A stretch of 64,000 nucleotides of DNA from positions 1 to 64,000 of the forward strand of contig CAZLZR010000013.1 in assembly GCA_964564015.1 (NCBI GenBank). Direction: 5' to 3'. This document shows positions 51,535 through 60,937 of this stretch, piece by piece. A model generated the notes under the pieces. The model was not told the DNA's origin. It was given only the letters and a program-made list of their open reading frames with translations, and made no database searches. Source of the DNA: Acetivibrio sp964564015 (GTDB lineage Bacteria; Bacillota; Clostridia; Acetivibrionales; Acetivibrionaceae). Positions within the stretch are counted from its first letter, which is position 1. Each line of letters opens with the position of its first letter. The translations under genes were made by a program, and so were the position numbers.

Positions 51535-52851
51535 ATGATAAACATTGACTTTAACAAGTATAAGGAAATTCTCACAAAATCGGATTTTATCGAATATAAC
51601 GGCAAAGTATCCAAAATTGTTGGTCTTACCATTGAATCTAATGGACCTGAGGTTAATATGGGTGAGGTATGTGAAATTCATGCCTTAAAGGATAAAAGTG
51701 TAATTAAAGCTGAAGTAGTTGGATTTAAGGACAATAAAGTAATACTGATGCCCCTTGGAGATATGACAGGGATTGGGCCTGGAAGTACTGTAGTGGCTAC
51801 AGGTGAATACCTGAGTGCCGCTGTAGGTATGGGAATGGTAGGCAGAGTAATAGATGGTCTTGGCAATCCGATAGACGACAAGGGTGATATCAAGCCGGAG
51901 TCTTTTTACCCTGTAAACAATGATCCTCCGCATCCTTTAATGAGAAACCGCATAGCTCATCCACTTCCGCTTGGGGTTAAGACAATAGATGGCTTGCTCA
52001 CTATTGGTAAAGGGCAAAGGGTTGGTATATTTGCGGGAAGTGGTGTTGGAAAAAGTACGTTGATGGGTATGATAGCAAGAAATACAAAGGCTGATATAAA
52101 TGTAATTGCGCTGATAGGAGAACGAGGAAGGGAAGTCAGGGAATTTATTGAGAAAGACCTTATGGAAGAAGGTTTGAGCAGATCTGTTGTTGTGGTGGCG
52201 ACCTCAGATCAGCCTGCACTGGTGAGGCTTAAAGGTGCGTTTATTGCTACAGCTATAGCTGAGTACTTCAGGGATCAGGGAAAAGATGTTCTTTTACTTA
52301 TGGATTCTCTGACAAGGTTTGCTATGGCACAACGTGAGATTGGATTGGCGGTTGGTGAACCTCCCGTATCCAGGGGATATACACCTTCTGTGTTTTCATC
52401 AATGCCGAGATTGCTTGAAAGAGCTGGGAATTCTCAATCAGGTTCAATCACAGGGCTGTACACCGTTCTGGTGGATGGGGATGATCTGACAGAACCGGTA
52501 ACCGATACTGCGAGAGGAATTTTAGATGGACACATTGTATTATCGCGAGCCCTTGCAAATAGGAATCAGTATCCTGCAATAGACGTGTTGGCAAGCGTAA
52601 GCAGGGTTATGTCAGATATAGTGTCAGATGAACATAAGAAAATTGCCAACCAGATGAAGAAGGTTATGGCAATCCACAGGGATGCCGAAGACCTGATTAA
52701 TATTGGTGCTTATGTAAAGGGCAGCAATGAGAAAATTGACCATGCCATAGCTCATATAGACAGGATACTTGGATTTATAGAACAGGGGACCCACGATAAA
52801 TACAATTTTGATGAGGTTGTTGAACTTCTTGGAAATATTTTTGTAAATTGA
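51535..52851 (+). CDS. fliI: Flagellum-specific ATPase FliI
   Basis: A 438-residue ATPase of the flagellar type III export system, homologous to F1-ATPase beta. Walker A 'GSGVGKST' lies at about residue 170, the 'ALIGERGREVREFIE' loop at about 195, Walker B 'LLLMDSLTRFAMAQREI' at about 257 and the C-terminal 'GAYVKGSNEKIDHAI' at about 393. The ATG follows GGGGGA, which is part of the upstream repeat, so changes in repeat number could alter its translation. Confidence 0.97.
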   Translation: MINIDFNKYKEILTKSDFIEYNGKVSKIVGLTIESNGPEVNMGEVCEIHALKDKSVIKAEVVGFKDNKVILMPLGDMTGIGPGSTVVATGEYLSAAVGMGMVGRVIDGLGNPIDDKGDIKPESFYPVNNDPPHPLMRNRIAHPLPLGVKTIDGLLTIGKGQRVGIFAGSGVGKSTLMGMIARNTKADINVIALIGERGREVREFIEKDLMEEGLSRSVVVVATSDQPALVRLKGAFIATAIAEYFRDQGKDVLLLMDSLTRFAMAQREIGLAVGEPPVSRGYTPSVFSSMPRLLERAGNSQSGSITGLYTVLVDGDDLTEPVTDTARGILDGHIVLSRALANRNQYPAIDVLASVSRVMSDIVSDEHKKIANQMKKVMAIHRDAEDLINIGAYVKGSNEKIDHAIAHIDRILGFIEQGTHDKYNFDEVVELLGNIFVN

Positions 52852-52910
52852 GAGAATAGTGGGTTTCTTCTCAAATAAAGTACTTTAGTGAAAGCTGTGG
52901 GTGATTTTGT

Positions 52911-53354
52911 TTGGGTAAGTTCGTTTTTAAACTTCAGGCCGTTCTCAATTTGAAAAAACAAATCGAAAGCAATATGAAAAATGAGTTGGGAAAAGCTGTC
53001 CAGGAGTTGGAACGGCAAAAAAACATTCTTAAAGAAATTGAAGCAGAGAGAGATGAATATATCAGAGAAATAAACAGCAAATCCAGTTCGGGTATATCTG
53101 TTGGATTGTTAAAGGAATACAATTCATATATTTCGCTGCTGAAGGACAGGATGAAGCTTCAGATAAAAAATATAAGGTATGCACAAGAAATTGTCGATAA
53201 GTGTAGAGAACAACTTATTACAGCCGTACAGGAAAGAAAAATGATGGAAAAACTCAGGGAAAAGAAATATGAAGAACATGTTAAGGGACAGCAGAAAATG
53301 GAACAAAAGGTTATTGATGAGATTGCAAGCTTTAATTATAAAGTATCAGAATAG
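52911..53354 (+). CDS. fliJ: Flagellar export protein FliJ
   Basis: 147 residues, TTG start. FliJ is the coiled-coil stalk of the export ATPase. The start 'MGKFVFKLQAVLNLKKQIE' is characteristic, and nearly the whole protein is Lys/Glu-rich helix. The position directly after fliI is as expected. The ribosome site (GTGGGTG) is weak, in line with modest expression. Confidence 0.88.
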   Translation: MGKFVFKLQAVLNLKKQIESNMKNELGKAVQELERQKNILKEIEAERDEYIREINSKSSSGISVGLLKEYNSYISLLKDRMKLQIKNIRYAQEIVDKCREQLITAVQERKMMEKLREKKYEEHVKGQQKMEQKVIDEIASFNYKVSE

Positions 53355-53401
53355 TCGGCAATAACGAAAAATAACATTTAATATTACAGGAGATATAAAA
53401 A

Positions 53402-54226
53402 ATGGCAAAAGATAAGAATGAAGAGATTTTACAGAGTTCCAAAACCAGGGGAAGCGAAGAGAACCTACAAAAGGATAAAAAAAAGGGTGGTTTGTTATTT
53501 GCGATACTTGTTTTGGTTTCTGCACTGGCTGTTATAGCCGCTGTAGTAGGTGGGACTTTTTATCTTATTATTCACAATAATGTCAACGGCTTGGCTGACA
53601 AGTATGGAGAAAATATAAGGAATATACCCCTTCTGAACCGTGCGCTTCCGGAGAAACCTGATCCTGATGATCCGGAGAATTTTGATAAAAGCAAATTACT
53701 AAGTTTGTATAAGCAATATAAAACAAAAAATGAAGAACTTACAAAACAGATGGAAGAAATAAAAAAGCAGAATGAAGAGCTTGCAAAATATAAGACAGAA
53801 GCTGATAAATTTACTGCTGAGAATCAAAAAATAAAGGCTGAAACAGAAAAAGAAAAGGCTGAAATGGAAGAGTATAAGAAAAAAGTTGATGAACTTGTTG
53901 CAACCGGAAATAAAGAAGGTTTTGCAGATTATTTCGTTAAGGTTAACGGCGAAACTGCCGAAAAAATATATAAGGCAGTAATTGAAGAACAAAAAGCAGA
54001 TGAAGCAGCTAAACAATTTGCCCAGTTATATGAAAAAGTGGATACAGGTTCCTGTGCAAAGATTTTTGAAGGGCTTGGAGAAACAAAACTTGATTTGATA
54101 TCCTATACTTTAAAAAATATGAAGAAGGATGTAGCAGCAGAGATTCTGGCAGAAATGAGCGAGGGATTTGCAACTAAAGTAACAGAAAAACTCGCAAAAG
54201 ATTATGGAATTGTTCTTCCAAAATGA
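53402..54226 (+). CDS. MotE/YlxF-like flagellar protein
   Basis: 274 residues: a charged N-terminus, a membrane helix (about 31-54), a periplasmic coiled coil (about 98-165, strongly Lys/Glu) and a C-terminal MgtE-N-like domain (about 170-274) with 'GFADYFVKVNGETAEKIYKAV' and 'AAEILAEMSEGFATKVTEKLAK'. Proteins like this sit between fliJ and fliK in Firmicutes (YlxF) and, as MotE, act as chaperone or periplasmic partner of the motor. AGGAGATA precedes the ATG. Confidence 0.78.
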   Translation: MAKDKNEEILQSSKTRGSEENLQKDKKKGGLLFAILVLVSALAVIAAVVGGTFYLIIHNNVNGLADKYGENIRNIPLLNRALPEKPDPDDPENFDKSKLLSLYKQYKTKNEELTKQMEEIKKQNEELAKYKTEADKFTAENQKIKAETEKEKAEMEEYKKKVDELVATGNKEGFADYFVKVNGETAEKIYKAVIEEQKADEAAKQFAQLYEKVDTGSCAKIFEGLGETKLDLISYTLKNMKKDVAAEILAEMSEGFATKVTEKLAKDYGIVLPK

Positions 54227-54256
54227 TTTAGGCAAAATCAAATAAACTCAGCAACT

Positions 54257-54331
54257 GGAGTTTCAAAAAACTTGATTTGATGGGCTTTGCACTTGAAACA
54301 TTGAATATGTATTTTATTGAAACTCCCTTTT
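54257..54331 (+). repeat. Long-loop inverted repeat before fliK
   Basis: GGAGTTTCAA (54257-54266) pairs perfectly with TTGAAACTCC (54317-54326), followed by CTTTTT. The 50-nt loop is large for a terminator, but the T-run makes attenuation ahead of fliK possible. Confidence 0.45.
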
Positions 54332-54375
54332 TGCTTAAAAAGTTTCTATATATCAAAAAAAGGAGGTGAGAAAAC

Positions 54376-55995
54376 ATGGTAACACAGAGCTTTATTGTAG
54401 GTTTTCTTGGGAAAACTTCTGCAAATTCAGCGGATACAAAGAAAAAGGAGACAATAAATTCAGATTCATATCCTAGTTTTATTGATTCTCTGAACTCAAC
54501 GCTTGAAAAGAACCTTGCCGGAAAAAGCAGCAGGAAAGTTCAAAGGAGTGCTGACGCAATTGTTGGCGTGAGAACTGATAAGCAAAATGTTAAACCCGCC
54601 GAATCAAATTCAGTGACAGATAGGTCAGAAAGTGGAAGCGAAATAAAGAGCTATAAGGATGCGGTAAAAGAAAACAAGCAGCTGACAGAAACAAAGAATG
54701 TAAAAAGCTCGGAAGACAAGACTGCTGATAAAAATGAAAGTGTTGAAAAGACATCGGAACAGGGAACTGAAAGACTTGAAAAAACGCTTATAGAAGAGAG
54801 CCTGGCTCAGATACTCAATATTAGTGTTGAAGAACTTAAGAAAATAATGAGTACGCTTAGTATTAGTTCTGAGGAATTGGGTGATGCTTCAAAAACAGCT
54901 GAAATTGCCGGAAAAATATCCGATATGTTTGGGCTGAACAGCGAGCAAAAAGCAACATTGATAAAAATAACAGAATTTACATTAAAAGAATCAAAGGGTA
55001 TGGTTCATAAGTTGGAAACCCAAGAAAATGCGAAGGTAGAGGACACCAATAAAGAAGGCTGGGTAAAACTTGAAGGTATTGATATTGAAGTGGTTGAGAC
55101 TGACAAAAAGAATAAGCTTCAGGATGTGGAAGTATTTGCAGGCAAGCTTAGGGAAGTACTAGATAAACTGAGAGACAAACTTGAGAACGAACCGGAAAAG
55201 CTCATTGAGGAAATCACTCACACGGTTGAAGAATTGTCTGCAAATGAGGTAAAGCCAGCAAATGGAAAGAGTGCAATAAAAACCGAGACCGATAAGGAAC
55301 TAAACCTGTCACCTATGGATGAAAAAGCCGTAAAAACTTCTCAGGATACGGGTAAACAGGAAGAAAACAAAGAGGAATTATTGAGCGACAAAGAAACAGA
55401 GACGATGAATTTTCCAAAGGTTGAAACAGCCAATTCTCTTGAGGCTAATACCGAAGGAGTAGATCAAAACCAGTTCAATAATATTTTGAACAATCAGCAA
55501 ATCAAAACCGATGCTGCAACTGAGGTATCAGAAGTAAAAAGTGAAGTTGCTGTTTCAAAAAAGGAAATAATCAGCCAGATTGTAGAAAAGGCAAAGGTTA
55601 TTTTAACAGATGAAAAGAGTGAAATGGTAATTGATCTAAAGCCCGACCACCTTGGAAAACTTTCTCTTAAGGTTGTAACAGAAAGGGGTTCTGTAGTCGC
55701 AAAGTTTGTTGCAGAAAACGAACAGGTAAAGGCGGCTATAGAGTCAAACATGGATAACCTGAAGGAGTCACTCACAAAACAAGGTTTTTCAGTCCAGGGA
55801 TTTAGCGTATCGGTTGGACAGGAGTCCAAAAAAGGCTTTAATGAAAGTAATGTGTTTTCAAAGAACAATAACAAACCGAATAAGGGTGAAAAAGTAGTGA
55901 CTGCGACAGTGGGAGGAGTTTCTGTTATAGAGGAAGAGCAGCACAGACTGAATCCTTATATGGTGAATAACTCCAGTATTGATTTAACTGCATAG
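54376..55995 (+). CDS. fliK: Flagellar hook-length control protein FliK
   Basis: 539 residues, ATG behind AAAGGAGGTGA. FliK measures hook length and switches export specificity. Most of the protein (about 20-400) is a low-complexity Lys/Glu/Ser-rich ruler segment. The conserved C-terminal hook domain (about 410-485) contains 'EMVIDLKPDHLGKLSLKV' and 'LKESLTKQGFSVQGFSVSV'. The position before flgD is standard. Confidence 0.9.
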   Translation: MVTQSFIVGFLGKTSANSADTKKKETINSDSYPSFIDSLNSTLEKNLAGKSSRKVQRSADAIVGVRTDKQNVKPAESNSVTDRSESGSEIKSYKDAVKENKQLTETKNVKSSEDKTADKNESVEKTSEQGTERLEKTLIEESLAQILNISVEELKKIMSTLSISSEELGDASKTAEIAGKISDMFGLNSEQKATLIKITEFTLKESKGMVHKLETQENAKVEDTNKEGWVKLEGIDIEVVETDKKNKLQDVEVFAGKLREVLDKLRDKLENEPEKLIEEITHTVEELSANEVKPANGKSAIKTETDKELNLSPMDEKAVKTSQDTGKQEENKEELLSDKETETMNFPKVETANSLEANTEGVDQNQFNNILNNQQIKTDAATEVSEVKSEVAVSKKEIISQIVEKAKVILTDEKSEMVIDLKPDHLGKLSLKVVTERGSVVAKFVAENEQVKAAIESNMDNLKESLTKQGFSVQGFSVSVGQESKKGFNESNVFSKNNNKPNKGEKVVTATVGGVSVIEEEQHRLNPYMVNNSSIDLTA

Positions 55996-56034
55996 GTAGC
56001 AGAAAAAATAACGAGAGAAGGAGGTTGGAAAACT

Positions 56035-56934
56035 TTGGGTGTAAGTTCAGTTGGTAATCAAAAGACAATACAGCAAATAATTGATGAAACTTCAGCTCCA
56101 AAAACATCTCAGAGGAATACTGGTGAGCTTGGCAAAGATGAATTTTTAAGTCTATTAATCACTCAGCTTCAATACCAGGATCCGCTCAATCCTCAGGAAG
56201 ATAAGGAGTTTATTGCACAGATGGCACAGTTCAGTGCATTGGAGCAAATGCAGAATCTAAATTCCAGCTACTCTGCCACACAGGCATTTGCTTTGATTGG
56301 AAAGACAATTTCTGCTAACCTTAAGGAGGATGGATCAAGCACCACCAATTTGATACAGGGTGAAGTTACCAGTGTGAGAATGCAGGGTGGTAAGGCATTT
56401 GTGGTTGTAAACAATCAGGATATTCCTCTGGAAAATGTGCAGGAAATTAACAATGGATATATCACGCTTAATGATTCAAATTTATCCGAGTATACCGGAC
56501 TTATAGGATATGATTGCAGCGGCTATGTATATGACGCATATACGGGAGAGATCATCAAAGTCAATGGTGTTGTTAAGGAAATATACAAAGGCGCATATGA
56601 AAATTATGCTGTGATGGACGGGGTAAATGTAAACGTAGCAGCAATAGACAGTTCCATTGCTTCTGTGGATCGTAATTACAGGAAGACGTATCTTGAAAAC
56701 AACATAGGTAAGGAAGTGTCACTAATAATATCCGATTCATCAGGGAATGAGGTTCCGGTAACAGGAATCCTTAAGGATTTCAATGTTTCTGCCGATGGAA
56801 AAGTAACAGCTGTACTTGATGGCTTGAAGGCCCCTGTTGACGGAATAACAAATATAAGACCGGCAAAGGTTCAAAGCGAACCTGAAGAAAAAAATAAGGC
56901 CGAGGAAGAAACTTACGTTGATGAAACTTTATAG
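56035..56934 (+). CDS. flgD: Flagellar hook assembly protein FlgD
   Basis: 299 residues, TTG start behind AAGGAGG. FlgD is the scaffold for hook polymerisation. The N-terminal signature 'LGKDEFLSLLITQLQYQDPLNPQEDKEFIAQMAQFSALEQM' (about 35-75) is strong. The C-terminal part (about 100-280) contains several beta modules and is longer than in enterics, ending in an acidic tail ('EPEEKNKAEEETYVDE'). Confidence 0.95.
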   Translation: MGVSSVGNQKTIQQIIDETSAPKTSQRNTGELGKDEFLSLLITQLQYQDPLNPQEDKEFIAQMAQFSALEQMQNLNSSYSATQAFALIGKTISANLKEDGSSTTNLIQGEVTSVRMQGGKAFVVVNNQDIPLENVQEINNGYITLNDSNLSEYTGLIGYDCSGYVYDAYTGEIIKVNGVVKEIYKGAYENYAVMDGVNVNVAAIDSSIASVDRNYRKTYLENNIGKEVSLIISDSSGNEVPVTGILKDFNVSADGKVTAVLDGLKAPVDGITNIRPAKVQSEPEEKNKAEEETYVDETL

Positions 56935-56952
56935 GTTAAGGGGGTGAGACTT

Positions 56953-57345
56953 ATGATAATTAACAACAATATGTACAACCACCTGAATAAAGTATCCGGA
57001 AACGGCCATAACAATCCAACAGTTAACAAGCCGAAGGAAAACAGCAAAAGTAGCTTTGATGAAATTTTAAAGGGAAAAATCAGTGAAACTTCAGATGTAA
57101 AATTCTCAAAGCATGCCCAGATGCGGCTTGATTCAAGAAATATCAAAATTTCCGATGCTCAAAAGCAAAAGATATCGAGAGCTTTGGACAAAGCAGAGGA
57201 AAAAGGCGTAAAAGACTCTCTTGTAATGGTGGATGATATAGCTCTGGTAGTAAATGTAAGGAACAGGACTGTAATAACTGCAGTAAACAGTAATGAACTT
57301 AAGGAAAATGTTTTTACCAATATTGACGGTGCTGTATTTACATAG
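56953..57345 (+). CDS. TIGR02530-family flagellar operon protein
   Basis: 130 residues from the ATG at 56953 (GGGGTGAG upstream). The C-terminal two thirds matches the small protein found between flgD and flgE in Firmicutes: 'VKFSKHAQMRLDSRNIKIS', 'ALDKAEEKGVKDSLVMVDDIALVVNVRNRTVITAV'. Its role is not established; the location suggests a hook assembly helper. Confidence 0.85.
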   Translation: MIINNNMYNHLNKVSGNGHNNPTVNKPKENSKSSFDEILKGKISETSDVKFSKHAQMRLDSRNIKISDAQKQKISRALDKAEEKGVKDSLVMVDDIALVVNVRNRTVITAVNSNELKENVFTNIDGAVFT

Positions 57346-57481
57346 AGTTTAGTTTGTAAATTATGTAAAGCAGCCGATATACTATGATGAAGTAAAATAA
57401 AGTAGCCGGACCCTTTCGGGAGGCTACCTATTCCGGAATGACAGAAGGAATAGAACAAAACTGAAGGAGGTCGATAGATTT
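57346..57481 (+). promoter_or_regulatory. Leader before flgE with GCCGATAT box and hairpin
   Basis: GCCGATAT near 57374 resembles the -10 box of flagellar sigma-D/sigma-28 promoters, with TAAA-like sequence 12-16 bp upstream. A GTAGCC..CCC-tttc-GGG..GGCTAC hairpin follows at about 57401-57427. An internal promoter for flgE is possible; the -35 match is weak. Confidence 0.35.
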
Positions 57482-58801
57482 ATGATGAGATCAATGTTCT
57501 CAGGCGTTTCTGGTCTACGTGCCCATCAGACAAAGATGGACGTTATAGGTAACAATGTTGCCAATGTAAACACTGTTGCCTTCAAGTCTGGCAGGGTAAC
57601 TTTCCAGGAAGTATTCAGTCAGACAATAAAAGGTGCAGGCGCACCGGATGCAGCTACCGGCAGAGGAGGAACGAACCCTATGCAGATAGGTTTGGGTATC
57701 GGTGTTGGTGCTGTTGATACAATAACTACAAGAGGAAGTCTTCAGAGGACAGACAATCCTACAGACCTGGCCATTGAAGGAGATGGTTTTTTCATCGTAA
57801 AGGGTGGCAATGCAGATACATTCCAATTTACCAGAGCAGGTAATTTCGGAATTGACAAGACCGGGAATCTGGTAAACGGAAGCGGAATGAATGTTTATGG
57901 CTGGCAGGCTTATACGAGGGAAACCGACGGTACATATACATATGATACTGAAAATCCTATTGAGCCTATAAACCTCTATTCGGACATTCCAAACAAAAAT
58001 AAAAGGATGATTGCTGCGAAAGCTACTACTTCAGCAGTTTTTGCCGGAAATCTTGATGCTTCAAATATTCCGTTGGGGAGTGGAGCTAACGAAGACAATG
58101 TGCAGTTTAGTGTTCCGATGACAGTTTATGATTCTCTGGGCAACCCTTACAGTATAAATGTAGACATGTGGAAAATATCAGTTGGCAGCGGCGAGAGTGT
58201 TTGGAATTGGGCAATTGACACTGGTTCTGGATCTACAGCCTCAAGTGCGTCCGGTTCGATTAAATTCGATTCTCAGGGGCGTATAGTGGCATCAGGCACA
58301 TCTGTTACACCGGCAATATCAATAATTCCACCCGATAGTGTAGGTTCTGAACCTATAGATATAACGCTTGATTTCTCAAAACTTACAATGTATGCAGCTG
58401 ACAGTTCGGCAAAACCCACAAATATAGATGGTTACTCCACAGGAACACTTGTAACTTTCAGCATAGGTTCGGATGGAATTATTACAGGTATATACAGCAA
58501 CGGTCAGCAGCAACCGCTGGGAATGATTGCGCTGGCAAGTTTTGAGAACCCCGCAGGTTTACAGAAGACTGGTAATAATATGTTTATACCTACAACAAAC
58601 TCCGGCGATTTCAAAAAGGGAGTAAAGGCAGGCTCGGAAGGGGTTGGAACATTAAATCCGGGTACACTGGAAATGTCAAATGTTGACCTGTCCACGGAAT
58701 TTACAGATATGATTGTAACGCAGAGAGGTTTCCAGGCCAATAGCAGAATAATTACTACGTCTGACGAGATGCTGCAGGAATTAGTTAACTTAAAGAGATA
58801 A
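57482..58801 (+). CDS. flgE: Flagellar hook protein FlgE
   Basis: 439 residues, ATG behind GAAGGAGG (a second ATG follows directly). It forms the hook filament. The N-terminal 'MFSGVSGLRAHQTKMDVIGNNVANVNTVAFKSGRVTFQE' and C-terminal 'NVDLSTEFTDMIVTQRGFQANSRIITTSDEMLQELVNLKR' helices are complete, with the surface domains between (about 130-340). Translation of the hook may be the last step before the terminator-like palindrome downstream. Confidence 0.96.
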   Translation: MMRSMFSGVSGLRAHQTKMDVIGNNVANVNTVAFKSGRVTFQEVFSQTIKGAGAPDAATGRGGTNPMQIGLGIGVGAVDTITTRGSLQRTDNPTDLAIEGDGFFIVKGGNADTFQFTRAGNFGIDKTGNLVNGSGMNVYGWQAYTRETDGTYTYDTENPIEPINLYSDIPNKNKRMIAAKATTSAVFAGNLDASNIPLGSGANEDNVQFSVPMTVYDSLGNPYSINVDMWKISVGSGESVWNWAIDTGSGSTASSASGSIKFDSQGRIVASGTSVTPAISIIPPDSVGSEPIDITLDFSKLTMYAADSSAKPTNIDGYSTGTLVTFSIGSDGIITGIYSNGQQQPLGMIALASFENPAGLQKTGNNMFIPTTNSGDFKKGVKAGSEGVGTLNPGTLEMSNVDLSTEFTDMIVTQRGFQANSRIITTSDEMLQELVNLKR

Positions 58802-58832
58802 TAGTGAATTAGGAATAGCTAAAAATTAAGTT

Positions 58833-58876
58833 ATATTCTAAAAAAGTTTGTTTATAAACAAACTTTTTTAGAATAT
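58833..58876. terminator. Perfect 44-bp palindrome after flgE
   Basis: ATATTCTAAAAAAGTTTGTT followed by its exact reverse complement forms 22-bp arms with no loop bases. As RNA it gives an A/U-rich hairpin with T-runs on both sides and can act as a bidirectional terminator. Confidence 0.75.
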
Positions 58877-59048
58877 TTGTAATTGGCAAATATTTTTATT
58901 AAAAAATTATATAATTTTAAAGGATTATATAGGACCTATGAAGAATAAGTACGTATTCGACACAGATTTATGATGAAATTCACCAAAATTCTATATAATT
59001 TTGCAAAAAAATAAAAAAATTCTATTGAGTTTTTGAGGTAAAAATATT

Positions 59049-59249
59049 ATGATTGAATTAACTAAATTAAATGGCTCAAAATTCGTCTTAAATGGTGAAC
59101 TGATAGAAAGTCTTGAGGAAACACCAGATACTGTTATTTCTACAACAACCGGTAAAAAGATTGTGGTTGCCGAAAATGTTGAAGAAATAGTCAAAAAAGT
59201 AATAGATTATAAGAGAAAAATATTCTGTAAGCTTTTATCAAATAATTAA
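59049..59249 (+). CDS. flbD: FlbD-family flagellar protein
   Basis: 66 residues, full family length. Typical is 'MIELTKLNGSKFVLNGELIESLEETPDTVISTTTGKKIVV' (1-40). It is found in almost all Firmicutes flagellar operons after flgE. Its role is poorly defined. TTGAGGTA upstream supports the ATG. In many relatives motA and motB follow; here they do not. Confidence 0.92.
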   Translation: MIELTKLNGSKFVLNGELIESLEETPDTVISTTTGKKIVVAENVEEIVKKVIDYKRKIFCKLLSNN

Positions 59250-59432
59250 CTGATCTTATGTAAGTTCAAAGTTTTTCTAATAAGTATTTTTTTGATGGAC
59301 ATTGTAAGGGGTTATCATAGAATTAACCCGGACATAAAGAACCATTGATTTAACCTTATGCTCGTTTGAAATTCAAAGTTTTTTAGCTGTGCCCAAGTTT
59401 ATAGTTTTTTAAAAGATAAAGGGGGCATTAAT

Positions 59433-59936
59433 TTGGAGGGCAAAAGAAGTGGTTTTTTCATTCTCATTGGTATAGTTGCGTTTCTTTCATTAGCTCTTGC
59501 ATTATTGGCAGGGTATGTGTTTTTTGTACAGGGAAATCATTTAGATGGAGGGCAAAAAAAGCAAATAGTTGTTCCTAAAGATGAGGAACTATTATCTGAA
59601 AAAATGTTCGAAGAAAATACTGCATTCAATTTAAAAACAGAAGGAAAAGATAACGAAATTCATGTTATTTTAGTCAATGTTGAACTTAAGTACTTTGCAA
59701 AATTTCAAGGAATTAAGGATACAACTGTGAAGATACAATCAAATAAGAGCAAGCTTATTGAATTGGTGGGTACATATTTTCAAGGCTTGACTATTGATGA
59801 TGTAAAAAAAGCGGATTCTAAAGAGAAAGCAAGGGCTGAGCTCAAGAAAAGAATGAATGAACTTTTACTTCAAAATGAAGAAAAAGACGGAGAACTTGTC
59901 TACAGTGTTGTATTCGAATATTGGTTTTATCAGTAG
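59433..59936 (+). CDS. fliL: Flagellar basal body-associated protein FliL
   Basis: 167 residues, TTG start behind GGGGGC. It is a single-pass membrane protein (helix about 9-31) whose periplasmic domain surrounds the stator. The C-terminal 'VKKADSKEKARAELKKRMNELL' matches the FliL 'AR..L...IN' region. It starts the second half of the operon, 13 bp before fliM. Confidence 0.88.
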   Translation: MEGKRSGFFILIGIVAFLSLALALLAGYVFFVQGNHLDGGQKKQIVVPKDEELLSEKMFEENTAFNLKTEGKDNEIHVILVNVELKYFAKFQGIKDTTVKIQSNKSKLIELVGTYFQGLTIDDVKKADSKEKARAELKKRMNELLLQNEEKDGELVYSVVFEYWFYQ

Positions 59937-59949
59937 GAGGTGGTTTTAA

Positions 59950-60936
59950 ATGGGTGATATTTTATCACAAAATGAGATAGACGAGCTGCTTAAAGCCCTG
60001 AATACTGGAGAAATAGATGTACAGAATATGACCTCTAAAACTGAAGAGAGAAAGGTAAGAAATCATGATTTCAGAAGGCCTAGCAAGTTTGCAAAGGATC
60101 ATATGAAAACTCTCAATATTATACATGACAACTATGCAAGGCTGCTGACAAACTTTTTATCCGGGTATTTGAGGACGCTTGTACAGGTTGAGGTTATTTC
60201 TGTTGAAGCGATAGCATATTATGAGTTTAATAATTCAATTTCAAATCCGGCAGTGTTGGCCATCGTAGATTTTTCACCTCTTTCCGGATCGATAATATTT
60301 GAAATGGCGCCTCCCATTGCATATGCATTAATTGACAGGATTCTCGGAGGCAAAGGCTATCCGATGGAAAAAATCAGAGAATTTACTGAAGTAGAACTTG
60401 CTATTGTTGAAAGAATTATTATTCAGGTTTTAAATCTTATGAGAGAACCTTGGGAAAATGTTATAGCAATCAGGCCAAGGCTTGAAAAGATAGAGACCAA
60501 TGCACAATTTGCCCAGATAATATCAGCCAATGAAATGGTGGCTCTTATAACTTTAAGTGCGAAAATAGGTGAAGTTGAGGGAATGATCAATATCTGCATA
60601 CCTCATATGGTGGTTGAACCGATAGTATCAAAGCTAAGTACAAAGTTCTGGTTTTCAAATAGTGAGAAGGAAAAATTGTGTGAAAATAAGGAAACTATTG
60701 AGATTAAGATTGAAAATACAAAGGTGCCTGTCAGGGCAGTTTTAGGTAGAGCTACAATATTCGTAAATGACTTTATCGAACTTCGGCCAGGGGATGTAAT
60801 ACCCTTGGATTCGAGTGTAAGTGGTAACCTTGAGATTCTCGTCGGTGACCTTTTAAAGTTTTACGGTACACCTGGAGTTAAGAAGAACAGGGTTGCCATT
60901 AAGGTAAATGAAGTTGTAAGAGGAGAGGAGGAGTAG
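59950..60936 (+). CDS. fliM: Flagellar motor switch protein FliM
   Basis: 328 residues, ATG behind AGGAGG. FliM is the CheY-P receptor of the C-ring. The N-terminal CheY-binding peptide 'DILSQNEIDELLKAL' (3-17), the middle CheC-like domain ('IHDNYARLLTNFLSGYLR', about 58-75) and the C-terminal FliN-like domain ('ELRPGDVIPLDSSV', about 277) are complete. Its stop is separated by one base from the fliY start. Confidence 0.97.
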   Translation: MGDILSQNEIDELLKALNTGEIDVQNMTSKTEERKVRNHDFRRPSKFAKDHMKTLNIIHDNYARLLTNFLSGYLRTLVQVEVISVEAIAYYEFNNSISNPAVLAIVDFSPLSGSIIFEMAPPIAYALIDRILGGKGYPMEKIREFTEVELAIVERIIIQVLNLMREPWENVIAIRPRLEKIETNAQFAQIISANEMVALITLSAKIGEVEGMINICIPHMVVEPIVSKLSTKFWFSNSEKEKLCENKETIEIKIENTKVPVRAVLGRATIFVNDFIELRPGDVIPLDSSVSGNLEILVGDLLKFYGTPGVKKNRVAIKVNEVVRGEEE

Positions 60937-60937
60937 C

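Noticed and set aside
57346..57481. Cyclic-di-GMP (GEMM) riboswitch before flgE
   Set aside because: The hairpin near 57401 lacks the conserved CACAGGGCAAA and GACGCAAAGCC segments of GEMM RNAs.
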